The position numbers were made by a program, and so were the translations under genes. 27,450 bases of DNA from an uncultured Leptotrichia sp. (GTDB taxonomy: Bacteria; Fusobacteriota; Fusobacteriia; Fusobacteriales; Leptotrichiaceae): positions 1 through 27,450 of the forward strand of contig CALEXX010000001.1 of the NCBI GenBank assembly GCA_937925095.1, read 5' to 3'. Below, piece by piece: positions 7,762 through 13,940 of the stretch. Numbering within the stretch: position 1 is the first letter of the stretch; each line of letters opens with the position of its first letter. The notes under the pieces were generated by a model. It saw only the letters and a program-made list of their open reading frames with translations. It was not told the DNA's origin and made no database searches.

Positions 7762-7783
7762 TTCCGATGGAGTCATATACTAA
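7762..7783 (+). repeat. Direct repeat A (antisense RNA copy)
   Basis: The 22-base unit in the 5' region of the antisense RNA. It pairs with copy B at 7888-7909 in par/Fst fashion; 17 of 22 positions are identical, including an 11-base core differing at one position. Confidence 0.75.
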
Positions 7784-7813
7784 AAAAGAGAGTGCGTCTT
7801 CACTCTCTTTTTT
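7782..7813. terminator. Bidirectional terminator shared by toxin mRNA and antisense RNA
   Basis: Perfect 13-bp arms AAAAAAGAGAGTG (7782-7794) and CACTCTCTTTTTT (7801-7813) around a 6-base loop, with A/T tracts that become U tails on either strand. Confidence 0.93.
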
Positions 7814-7818
7814 CATTT

Positions 7819-7902
7819 TTACATGTACTTTTCAATTAGAATTTGTATTAATTCCAATAAAAGCAGTAAAAATATTTTCAGAATTTCTTCCTCTGGAATC
7901 AT
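7819..7902 (-). CDS. Predicted 27-residue hydrophobic toxin peptide of a type I toxin-antitoxin locus
   Basis: A small ORF missed by length cut-offs. It starts MIPEEEILKIF, continues with a Leu/Ile-rich stretch (LLLLLELIQILI) and ends EKYM. The ATG (7902-7900) follows a perfect GGAGGTGA Shine-Dalgarno (7914-7907), and a promoter lies at 7934-7962. The stop is 6 bases before a strong terminator. The peptide would form one amphipathic or membrane helix with acidic N-terminal residues. It does not resemble Fst, Ldr, TxpA or Hok peptides known to me. The opposing antisense RNA, shared terminator and matching repeats make toxin the best guess. A small membrane regulator is the alternative. No toxicity can be shown from sequence. 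Confidence 0.7.
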   Translation of the reverse strand: MIPEEEILKIFLLLLLELIQILIEKYM

Positions 7903-7909
7903 ATTCTCA
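7888..7909 (+). repeat. Direct repeat B (toxin start-codon copy)
   Basis: Partner of repeat A at 7762-7783. On the minus strand it covers the end of the Shine-Dalgarno, the start codon and the first codons of the peptide gene, so pairing with the antisense RNA would block ribosome loading. Confidence 0.75.
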
Positions 7910-7933
7910 CCTCCAATCATTAGAGGATGAGAT

Positions 7934-7962
7934 ATTATATCATATTTTTATTTATTTTTAAA
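7934..7962 (-). promoter_or_regulatory. Promoter of the toxin peptide mRNA
   Basis: Minus-strand extended -10 TGATATAAT (7942-7934) with a TTTAAA -35 (7962-7957) at 17 bases. The predicted leader is about 25 bases and contains the GGAGGTGA site. Confidence 0.65.
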
Positions 7963-7992
7963 ATTTATTTTAATTTTAAGTTTAATATTTTT

Positions 7993-8718
7993 TTATATTT
8001 TTAAAACCATTCTTAATATTCCCAAAATTAAAAGATGAACTGGATAAAAACAATAATTTAAAAGTTTATTCTGTTTTCCACGTTTTCCATTGTATGTAAG
8101 TATAAGACCAAAACCAATCAATGACCAGAATTCCTTAAAAATTGCAAGATATCCTGAAAATATTGCAAATACAGGTTTATCATGAAAAATATAAAAGAAA
8201 TAGCCAATCATAATGGCATGATACTCATAATCCAGTCCTGCAACCATTGAAATAATACAGATTATTCCCACGATTACAAATGAAACCAGATACCAGATAT
8301 ATTTTGGAAGTTTCTGCATCTTTTCTTTTAAAGTATCTATAATCCATATTGTTATCAGCATTAAAGCCAAAGTAAACATTATATTATTAGAATTTGGCTC
8401 AAAAAATACACCTGACAAGGCCATATCAAATGGAATTTCTGAAAAAACACCAAAAATTACAAGGGAAGCAAGATATTTTTTCCTGTTTCCTGTTTTAAAA
8501 AAACCTTCCACAAGGAAAAAGGCAAAAAGCGGAAATGCTATTCTTCCAAAAATATCAAATGCATCACTTATATGCTGCAGTATCCCTTCTCCACTCAGAA
8601 AAGGGTATATCAGTGCTTTATTTATGTGATCTACAAGCATTGATAAAAAGGCAATATATTTTAACTGTGCACCTGAAAATATACGTATTTTATCCAGTTT
8701 CCCATTATTTTTATCCAT
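7993..8718 (-). CDS. TraX-family integral membrane protein
   Basis: A 241-residue polytopic protein with about seven to eight hydrophobic segments. The N-terminal LKYIAFLSMLVDHINKAL, the following IFGRIAFPLFAFFLVEGFF and SEIPFDMALSG are hallmark TraX (PF05857) segments. TraX acetylates F-pilin in conjugative plasmids, but chromosomal relatives such as this one occur without pili and are thought to be membrane acyltransferases of unknown substrate. No conjugation gene is nearby. It follows the 6-phospho-beta-glucosidase gene by 68 bases and may be the last gene of that transcript; no clear terminator separates them. Family call is firm, role unknown. Confidence 0.88.
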   Translation of the reverse strand: MDKNNGKLDKIRIFSGAQLKYIAFLSMLVDHINKALIYPFLSGEGILQHISDAFDIFGRIAFPLFAFFLVEGFFKTGNRKKYLASLVIFGVFSEIPFDMALSGVFFEPNSNNIMFTLALMLITIWIIDTLKEKMQKLPKYIWYLVSFVIVGIICIISMVAGLDYEYHAIMIGYFFYIFHDKPVFAIFSGYLAIFKEFWSLIGFGLILTYNGKRGKQNKLLNYCFYPVHLLILGILRMVLKI

Positions 8719-8786
8719 TCTATGTTAATTCCTTTCAGTTTATTATCATAAGCCATCTTTATTTTAGGAGATTATAAGGATACTGA

Positions 8787-10208
8787 TTATTCGAGGTCTT
8801 CCCCGTTACTTGCTATTACTTTTTTATACCAGTCAAAACTTTTCTTTTTACTTCTTTTTAAAGTTCCGTTCCCAGCATTATCCCTGTCCACATAAATAAA
8901 TCCGTAACGTTTTTTCATTTCACCTGTTCCTGCACTTACAAGGTCGATAGGCCCCCATGTTGTATATCCGAGTAAATCCACCCCATCAAGGACAACTGCA
9001 TCCCTCATTGCCTTTATATGTGCCCTCAGGTAATCTATCCTGTAGTCATCTTCAACATATCCATTTTCATCAGGTATATCAACTGCTCCAAGGCCATTTT
9101 CCACAACAAACAGAGGTTTCTGGTATCTGTCATAGATTTCATTTATTGTAGTCCTAAAACCTAGTGGATCCAGTCCCCACCCCCAGTCAGTCACTTCAAT
9201 ATATGGATTTCTCATTGATTCCAGAAGGTTTCCTTCTCCAAGCTTATCAGCTTCAGCTGAAATACAACGTGTTGTATAATATGAAAAACTTACAAAATCT
9301 ACTGTATTTTCTTTTAATATTTTTTTATCTTCTTCTGTTATATCTATTTTTAGGTTATTTCTTTCAAGAAATTTAAGGGCATAGGATGGATAATATCCCC
9401 TTACCTGTACATCAATGAAAAAATAATTTTCCCTGTCCTTTTCCAACGCAGTCCATACATCTTCCGGCTTTGCAGCGAGAGGATAGAATTTTCCTGCCGC
9501 AAGCATACACCCTATTTTATTTTCAGGATCAATTTCGTGAGCGATTTTTGTAGCCCATGCACTTGCCACAAGTTCATTATGTGCTGCAGTATATAAAACC
9601 TGCTTTCTGTCCTCACCTTCTTCAAAAACAATTCCGGCACCCATAAACGGAGCATGCAGAAGGATATTTATTTCATTGAATGTGAGCCAGTATTTTACAA
9701 GACCTTTATATCTTGTGAATATCACTTCACATAACTTCTTATAAAAATCAATTATTTTACGGTTTCTCCAGCCACCGTATTCCTTTATGAGATGTATCGG
9801 AAAATCAAAGTGAGTTATTGTTACCAGAGGCTCTATTCCGTATTTACGGCATTCCTTAAAGACATTTTCATAAAACTGCAAACCTTTTTCATTTGGTGTT
9901 TCTTCATCTCCTTTAGGAAATATCCTTGTCCATGCGATGGACATTCTATAGGTTTTAAAGCCCATTTCTGCAAACAGTGCAATATCTTCCTTATATCTGT
10001 GATAAAAGTCTATCGCCCCTTTTGCAGGATAAAAGTAACCATCTTCAAAATCAAGCATTTTTCTTTCGCCTGTAATTACTGATATCCTTGCTTCTCCCAC
10101 TGGAGATAAGTCCACATTGGCAAGTCCTCTTCCATCTTCATCATATGCCCCTTCCAGCTGATTAGCGGCTGTAGCTCCACCCCATAGAAAATCCTTTCTG
10201 AATCCCAT
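8787..10208 (-). CDS. 6-phospho-beta-glucosidase, glycoside hydrolase family 1
   Basis: Hydrolyses phosphorylated beta-glucosides (for example cellobiose- or arbutin-6-phosphate) delivered by a PTS; cytoplasmic. At 473 residues it is full length. The GH1 signature FLWGGATAANQLEGA is at the N-terminus. The acid/base is Glu179 in LTFNEIN and the nucleophile is Glu370 in FVVENGLG. The C-terminal segment SAGTGEMKKRYGFIYVD (425-441) carries the Ser/Lys/Tyr set that binds the 6-phosphate, which separates this group from plain beta-glucosidases. A GAGGAGGAA ribosome binding site precedes the ATG. The PTS IIA gene upstream in the same direction supports uptake-coupled hydrolysis. IIB and IIC are not in the window. 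Confidence 0.93.
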   Translation of the reverse strand: MGFRKDFLWGGATAANQLEGAYDEDGRGLANVDLSPVGEARISVITGERKMLDFEDGYFYPAKGAIDFYHRYKEDIALFAEMGFKTYRMSIAWTRIFPKGDEETPNEKGLQFYENVFKECRKYGIEPLVTITHFDFPIHLIKEYGGWRNRKIIDFYKKLCEVIFTRYKGLVKYWLTFNEINILLHAPFMGAGIVFEEGEDRKQVLYTAAHNELVASAWATKIAHEIDPENKIGCMLAAGKFYPLAAKPEDVWTALEKDRENYFFIDVQVRGYYPSYALKFLERNNLKIDITEEDKKILKENTVDFVSFSYYTTRCISAEADKLGEGNLLESMRNPYIEVTDWGWGLDPLGFRTTINEIYDRYQKPLFVVENGLGAVDIPDENGYVEDDYRIDYLRAHIKAMRDAVVLDGVDLLGYTTWGPIDLVSAGTGEMKKRYGFIYVDRDNAGNGTLKRSKKKSFDWYKKVIASNGEDLE

Positions 10209-10233
10209 ACCGTTTCCTCCTCATATTAATAAT

Positions 10234-10260
10234 ATATCAGACGTTATAAACTCCTGATAT
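10234..10260. repeat. Inverted repeat upstream of the 6-phospho-beta-glucosidase gene
   Basis: ATATCAG (10234-10240) and CTGATAT (10254-10260) are separated by 13 bases. It sits 25-52 bases before the gene start in the 92-base gap after the racemase. It could be an operator or a leader hairpin; there is no U tail. Confidence 0.3.
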
Positions 10261-10300
10261 TCTGACTGCTGTTCTGATAAGTCCTTTCGTTTTGTGACTT

Positions 10301-10948
10301 CTACTTTATTTTTTCCAACATTTCCTGCGAAGGATTTATCACTTCCATATCAGATCTTTTCCTAATTTCATTTTCAATATAGGGAAAATGCGTACACCCA
10401 AGAAGAATCGCTTCATTCCCTAAGTTCTTAAGATATTCTGTAAGTTTGTCAAAATGAAATTTCTCTGCAATTACTTCAGGCAAAGTGCCCTTTTCTATTT
10501 CCTTCACTATTTCAAGAAACGTCATACCTGTAATGTTAATTTCGCTATTACCTTTAAACATGGCATTTTCTATTCCTGCAAGACCTTGTGCATTTGCGGC
10601 AAATACAACTATCTTTTCATATTTACCTGCTATTTCCCTATAAATCTGCATCGGAGTGACTATTTTTATATTATTTTTCTTTCCCAGTTTTTCAAAATCC
10701 ACTGCTCCACTTAATGAATTGCAGTATACAAAAAGTACATTGCAATCTTCATTTTTTATGTTATCTATGTGACTGTTTATTATTCTTTCCTTGTACTCTG
10801 TTTCTGAAGTCTGAAATATTGTCTGTTTTACAGGATTTTCAGATATTGGTATTTTTATTATTTCATCTTCAGAAAACCCATTTTTTTCAAGAAGAACAGC
10901 TCCCATATTTGTATCTATGGGAGTGCCTGCCATTACTGCTATTTTCAA
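10301..10948 (-). CDS. Aspartate/glutamate racemase family protein
   Basis: A 215-residue cofactor-independent racemase-type protein. The two catalytic cysteines are Cys76 in VYCNSLSG and Cys185 in LLGCTHFPY, placed symmetrically as in the family. Sequence between them has the two-domain Rossmann-like pattern. It is shorter than typical MurI (about 265 residues), so it may act on aspartate, glutamate or another amino acid, and MurI function is not assured. It begins 9 bases after the DUF4846 gene, so the two are almost certainly co-transcribed. Confidence 0.85.
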   Translation of the reverse strand: MKIAVMAGTPIDTNMGAVLLEKNGFSEDEIIKIPISENPVKQTIFQTSETEYKERIINSHIDNIKNEDCNVLFVYCNSLSGAVDFEKLGKKNNIKIVTPMQIYREIAGKYEKIVVFAANAQGLAGIENAMFKGNSEINITGMTFLEIVKEIEKGTLPEVIAEKFHFDKLTEYLKNLGNEAILLGCTHFPYIENEIRKRSDMEVINPSQEMLEKIK

Positions 10949-10957
10949 AGTTTCACC

Positions 10958-11887
10958 TCAAAATTTTCTTAATTTTTCTAACGGAAATCTCCATTCAGGA
11001 GTTTCAAGTACAGTTTTTCCCTTCAGGGAATACCATACTCCCATATTTCTATCTGTAGGATTAATCAGAATCTGTGTCTGCTGTGCTGGCATATATGACT
11101 GGGCAAGCATGAATATCTTTTCCCCTTTGTCGTTTTCAGCCATATCTACAATAATTACAGCATGTCCGGGACTTCCTCCCATAATGAATACATCCCCTAT
11201 TTTCATGTTTTCCAGAGACTGCGGTTTCATTTCCTTTTCCATGGACAATGTTCCCGCGTATCCAAATACAATATTCATGAAACTTCTGAAATCCTTATAA
11301 GTATTTGATGGGGAAGCCTTCTTATAGTAGGAGCCTTTCCCATTTGGATTTATTCTGTATCCCTGCATCCATTTACTGTACTGTGCATTAAATCCCGAAA
11401 CAAAGTTAAAATTAATTTTATCATACTCCTTCTTCTGATAAAAATATTCTGCCCTTATGAGCATTATGGCATCTGCACACTGATGCAAATCTCTGTCGCC
11501 TATTTCCACATCAATTACACTGTCATATATTCCTTCACTTCTTTTTGCCTGTCCGTTATAGTACAGTGCCTTTTCTCCGTAGGGCTTAAGTTTCTGATTT
11601 CTCAGGAAATATCCAAAGCTTCCTTTTTCAATGGCAACCCTTTTATAGCCTGCAGGAACATTGTATCTTGTTTCTATTGTCATTCCATCGGGATTTACAG
11701 TCTGTGTTGAATTTACCGTTTTAGAATTATTTCCAGTTTTCCCTGTCACGCTGTTCACACTTTTAGTATTATCTGATTTAGAAGTTTCTGAATTCCCATT
11801 TTTAGGATTTCCGCCACAGGATCCCTGTAAACCAATAAATCCAGCTATTATAATGTATTCCAACAGCTTTTTTTTATGCAGAACCAT
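10958..11887 (-). CDS. DUF4846-domain lipoprotein
   Basis: A 309-residue exported protein. Residues 1-24 form a signal peptide ending GLQGSCGG, where the cysteine is the probable lipidation site although the -3 position is Gln instead of Leu. A Ser/Asn/Lys/Thr-rich linker runs to about residue 70. The rest matches DUF4846: GSFGYFLRNQKLKP, DLHQCADAIMLIRAEY, FGYAGTLSMEKE, GDVFIMGGSPGHAVIIVD, LAQSYMPAQ and TPEWRFP. GSPGHAVIIVD followed by AQSYMP suggests a papain-like or hydrolase fold, but the function is undescribed. A GGGAGGA site lies about 11 bases before the ATG, slightly far. The stop is TGA, showing UGA works as a normal stop in this genome. It is 17 bases after the PTS gene. Confidence 0.88.
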   Translation of the reverse strand: MVLHKKKLLEYIIIAGFIGLQGSCGGNPKNGNSETSKSDNTKSVNSVTGKTGNNSKTVNSTQTVNPDGMTIETRYNVPAGYKRVAIEKGSFGYFLRNQKLKPYGEKALYYNGQAKRSEGIYDSVIDVEIGDRDLHQCADAIMLIRAEYFYQKKEYDKINFNFVSGFNAQYSKWMQGYRINPNGKGSYYKKASPSNTYKDFRSFMNIVFGYAGTLSMEKEMKPQSLENMKIGDVFIMGGSPGHAVIIVDMAENDKGEKIFMLAQSYMPAQQTQILINPTDRNMGVWYSLKGKTVLETPEWRFPLEKLRKF

Positions 11888-11904
11888 AACAAGAAAATCC
11901 TCCC

Positions 11905-12231
11905 TTATTTTTTCTCATTCAGCTTTTTATAAAGGTCTATAAATTCCCTTACAAGATCCTTAAATAAAATTGCTCCCATCAGATGATCCTGAGAATGAAC
12001 CATTATGAGACCTACATCTATTTTTTCTCCACCTGCTTCCTTTACTATTAAATCAGTCTGTATTTCATGTGCCTTTATCATTTCATCGCTTGCTTTTTTC
12101 ATAAATTCTTCAGCTTCTTCAAATTTACCTTCCTTTGCTGCAGTAAGTGCCTGATATGCAAGACTCTTACTTTCTCCTGCACGCCCTATAAGTGTCATTG
12201 CAATCATTTCCAAGTCTAATTTTTCTTCCAT
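11905..12231 (-). CDS. PTS lactose/cellobiose-specific IIA component
   Basis: A 108-residue helical phosphocarrier that passes phosphate from HPr to IIB for uptake of cellobiose- or lactose-type sugars. IGRAGESKSLAYQAL and the IMVHSQDHLM segment are diagnostic; His79 is the phosphorylated residue and Asp82 its usual metal-site partner. It is the first gene after a TTGACA-type promoter and heads the minus-strand set that includes a 6-phospho-beta-glucosidase, so a beta-glucoside such as cellobiose is the likely substrate. IIB and IIC must be encoded elsewhere. TAGTCAGGAGGAAATAAC-like spacing (AGGAGG) gives a good ribosome binding site. Confidence 0.95.
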   Translation of the reverse strand: MEEKLDLEMIAMTLIGRAGESKSLAYQALTAAKEGKFEEAEEFMKKASDEMIKAHEIQTDLIVKEAGGEKIDVGLIMVHSQDHLMGAILFKDLVREFIDLYKKLNEKK

Positions 12232-12268
12232 GTTATTTCCTCCTGATTTTTAATTTTGTTCTTACCTT

Positions 12269-12297
12269 TTTATATCATATGGATTGAAGGATGTCAA
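12269..12297 (-). promoter_or_regulatory. Promoter of the PTS IIA-DUF4846-racemase-glucosidase operon
   Basis: Minus-strand TTGACA (12297-12292), 17-base spacer, and TATAAA -10 (12274-12269) preceded by TG, 38 bases before the IIA start. It is close to ideal. I see no obvious catabolite-repression operator. Confidence 0.85.
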
Positions 12298-12345
12298 TTT
12301 TACTAATCATTCACAATATATATATCTGATATTTAAAAATAATAT

Positions 12346-12374
12346 TTTACAAATACATAGTTTCGTTGTATACT
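12346..12374 (+). promoter_or_regulatory. Promoter of the trp operon
   Basis: TTTACA (12346-12351), 17-base spacer, TATACT (12369-12374). It lies about 40 bases before the leader peptide start and about 250 bases before trpE, leaving room for the attenuator. Confidence 0.8.
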
Positions 12375-12414
12375 TACTTTATAAAATAAATTAAAAAAGA
12401 TTGGAGAGATTAAA

Positions 12415-12462
12415 ATGAAAAGACTAAATTGGTTATGGTGGAGCATATTAAATACAGTTTAA
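12415..12462 (+). CDS. trpL: trp operon leader peptide
   Basis: A 15-residue ORF reading MKRLNWLWWSILNTV with Trp at positions 6, 8 and 9. Trp is normally rare, so three in 15 is diagnostic of a ribosome-stalling leader. A GGAGAG ribosome binding site lies 8 bases upstream and the ORF sits between the trp promoter and the attenuator hairpins. When charged tRNA-Trp is scarce the ribosome should stall on these codons and prevent early termination before trpE. Confidence 0.92.
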   Translation: MKRLNWLWWSILNTV

Positions 12463-12521
12463 TAATATTTCACCGGCAATTTAGGATTTTATATAGTCTA
12501 TCTGTTATAATAAATGTAAGC

Positions 12522-12552
12522 AAAGGCATCGGTGTATAAATGTGATGCTTTT
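12522..12552 (+). terminator. First attenuator hairpin of the trp leader
   Basis: AAAGGCATC (12522-12530) pairs with GATGCTTTT (12544-12552) with one bulged G and a 13-base loop, followed by a U-rich run. The loop and arm hold CGGTG (12530-12534), which can instead pair with CACCG at 12471-12475; that segment can in turn pair with the UGGUGG Trp codons at 12436-12441. This gives a classical set of mutually exclusive 1:2, 2:3 and 3:4 pairings. The structures are drawn by eye. Confidence 0.6.
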
Positions 12553-12563
12553 TCTTTATTTAT

Positions 12564-12595
12564 AAGTCCTCTATTTACGGAGGACTTTCTTTTTT
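12564..12595 (+). terminator. Second (main) attenuator terminator before trpE
   Basis: AAGTCCTC (12564-12571) pairs perfectly with GAGGACTT (12580-12587) around an 8-base loop and is followed by TCTTTTTTT. It ends 27 bases before trpE. AGGATTT at 12483-12489 can pair with AAGTCCT of its 5' arm, a possible anti-terminator. Confidence 0.88.
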
Positions 12596-12621
12596 ACCAA
12601 ATAAAATATTAGGAGGATGTT

Positions 12622-13935
12622 ATGTTAACAAATGAAGCAGTACACTACTACTCAATAATAAGGGATAAATTTAAAAATTCTTATCTGGCTGAAGATGCAA
12701 ACCAGATTATAATTGGAATTGACTGTGATTATATAGATTCTCACGAATACAGCTATAAAACACTTGAACTTTTTTATAACAATCAGAAGGCAATCGCCCC
12801 ATTTGCAGGACTTTTTGGAATTTTTTCCTATGAAACTATACACTTTTTTGAAAAAATTGAAAAGAAGGAAAAAAGCCAGTTTGAATTTCCGCAATTTGTT
12901 TTTGCAAATGCAAAGGCATACCTGCACTACTCAAAAATCAGTAAAATGTATACTTTCTACGGGGATGAAGAAAAATATTACAATTTTCTTGAAAATGAAT
13001 CCTTTACTGAAAAGCCTGCAGAAAATGAAATTTTTTATAAAATAGAAACTGATTTAGATAAGGAAAAGGAACATTTTTATGATATTGTGGAAAAAGCTAA
13101 GGAATATATAAAAATGGGGGATATTTTCCAAGTTGTCTTAAGTGAACAGCTCTGCCTTGAATCAAATATTGATTCCCTTGAATTCTACAAAAAGCTGGCT
13201 AAAGCTAATCCTTCCCCATATATGTTCCACTTTCCGACAAAATATGGAGATGTGGTAGGATCAAGCCCTGAAATACTTGCTGAAATTCTTTTCAATAATA
13301 TTTATATTGCTCCCATTGCAGGTACCCGTCCCCGTGGAAAAGATGCAAATGAAGATGCCTTTCTCGCACAGGATCTGCTAAATGATCCTAAAGAATGTGC
13401 AGAACATAGAATGTTAGTGGATTTAGCAAGAAATGACATAGGAAAATTTGCCAGACAGGGCTCCGTCATAGTTAAGAACATGATGCATGTAAAACATTAC
13501 CAGCACGTTATGCACATTGTTTCAGAAGTATTCGGCCAGAAAAGGAATGATGTTTCACTTTTCGATATTATTTCTTCCGTATTCCCAGCAGGGACATTAA
13601 GCGGTGCACCTAAAATAAGGGCAATGGAAATAATCAGCGAACTTGAAGAATATAAAAGAAATATTTACGGAGGTGGAATCGGATTCCTTCATTTCAATGG
13701 AAATATGCAACTTGCAATCGTTATAAGAAGTGCATTTTTTGCAAACAGAAATAATGCCACAGACAATATTTTCGGAAAAAATACTTCCGAAGGAAATAAC
13801 ATTTCCAAAGTATTTATTCAGGCAGGAGCAGGAATTGTCTATGATTCCATAAAAGAAAAGGAATATGAGGAAATAACTCATAAAAGGGCATCTGTCCTGA
13901 ATATATTTAAAAACAACTGTAAGGAAAGAGGGTAA
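12622..13935 (+). CDS. trpE: Anthranilate synthase component I
   Basis: Converts chorismate and ammonia to anthranilate with the glutaminase domain of TrpGD; first step of tryptophan synthesis. The chorismate-binding core is complete: GSSPEILAE, PIAGTRPRGKD, LAQDLLNDPKECAEHRMLVDLARND, VFPAGTLSGAPKIRAMEII and YGGGIGF. At 437 residues it is shorter than most TrpE (about 480-520), the loss being at the N-terminus. There the usual LLES motif of the tryptophan feedback site appears as YLAED, so feedback may differ. A TAGGAGGAT ribosome binding site supports the start. Genomic position after trpL and before trpGD favours TrpE over PabB. Confidence 0.96.
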   Translation: MLTNEAVHYYSIIRDKFKNSYLAEDANQIIIGIDCDYIDSHEYSYKTLELFYNNQKAIAPFAGLFGIFSYETIHFFEKIEKKEKSQFEFPQFVFANAKAYLHYSKISKMYTFYGDEEKYYNFLENESFTEKPAENEIFYKIETDLDKEKEHFYDIVEKAKEYIKMGDIFQVVLSEQLCLESNIDSLEFYKKLAKANPSPYMFHFPTKYGDVVGSSPEILAEILFNNIYIAPIAGTRPRGKDANEDAFLAQDLLNDPKECAEHRMLVDLARNDIGKFARQGSVIVKNMMHVKHYQHVMHIVSEVFGQKRNDVSLFDIISSVFPAGTLSGAPKIRAMEIISELEEYKRNIYGGGIGFLHFNGNMQLAIVIRSAFFANRNNATDNIFGKNTSEGNNISKVFIQAGAGIVYDSIKEKEYEEITHKRASVLNIFKNNCKERG

Positions 13936-13940
13936 TAAAA

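Larger units (their letters stand above)
7757..7813 (+). ncRNA. Predicted antitoxin antisense RNA of a type I toxin-antitoxin locus
   Basis: A transcript of about 57 bases is bounded by a near-consensus promoter and a strong intrinsic terminator. It overlaps the 3' end of the convergent toxin mRNA at the shared terminator. Its 5' part (7762-7783) is a direct repeat of the toxin-gene start region (7888-7909), matching at 17 of 22 positions. Because the two are transcribed from opposite strands, this part of the RNA is complementary to the toxin mRNA over its start codon: TGGAGTCATAT faces the mRNA ATATGATTCCA with one G-U pair. That is the organisation of the enterococcal par locus, where RNA II blocks fst translation. 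The exact 5' end is inferred from the promoter. Confidence 0.65.

Noticed and set aside
7767..7961. 64-codon plus-strand ORF across the toxin-antitoxin locus
   Set aside because: It has no ribosome binding site, runs through the terminator hairpin and lies antisense to the peptide gene; the antisense RNA should end at 7813.
12463..12621. T-box riboswitch as the trp control element
   Set aside because: The conserved T-box AGGGUGGNACCGCG sequence is missing, and the Trp-rich leader peptide already explains the region.
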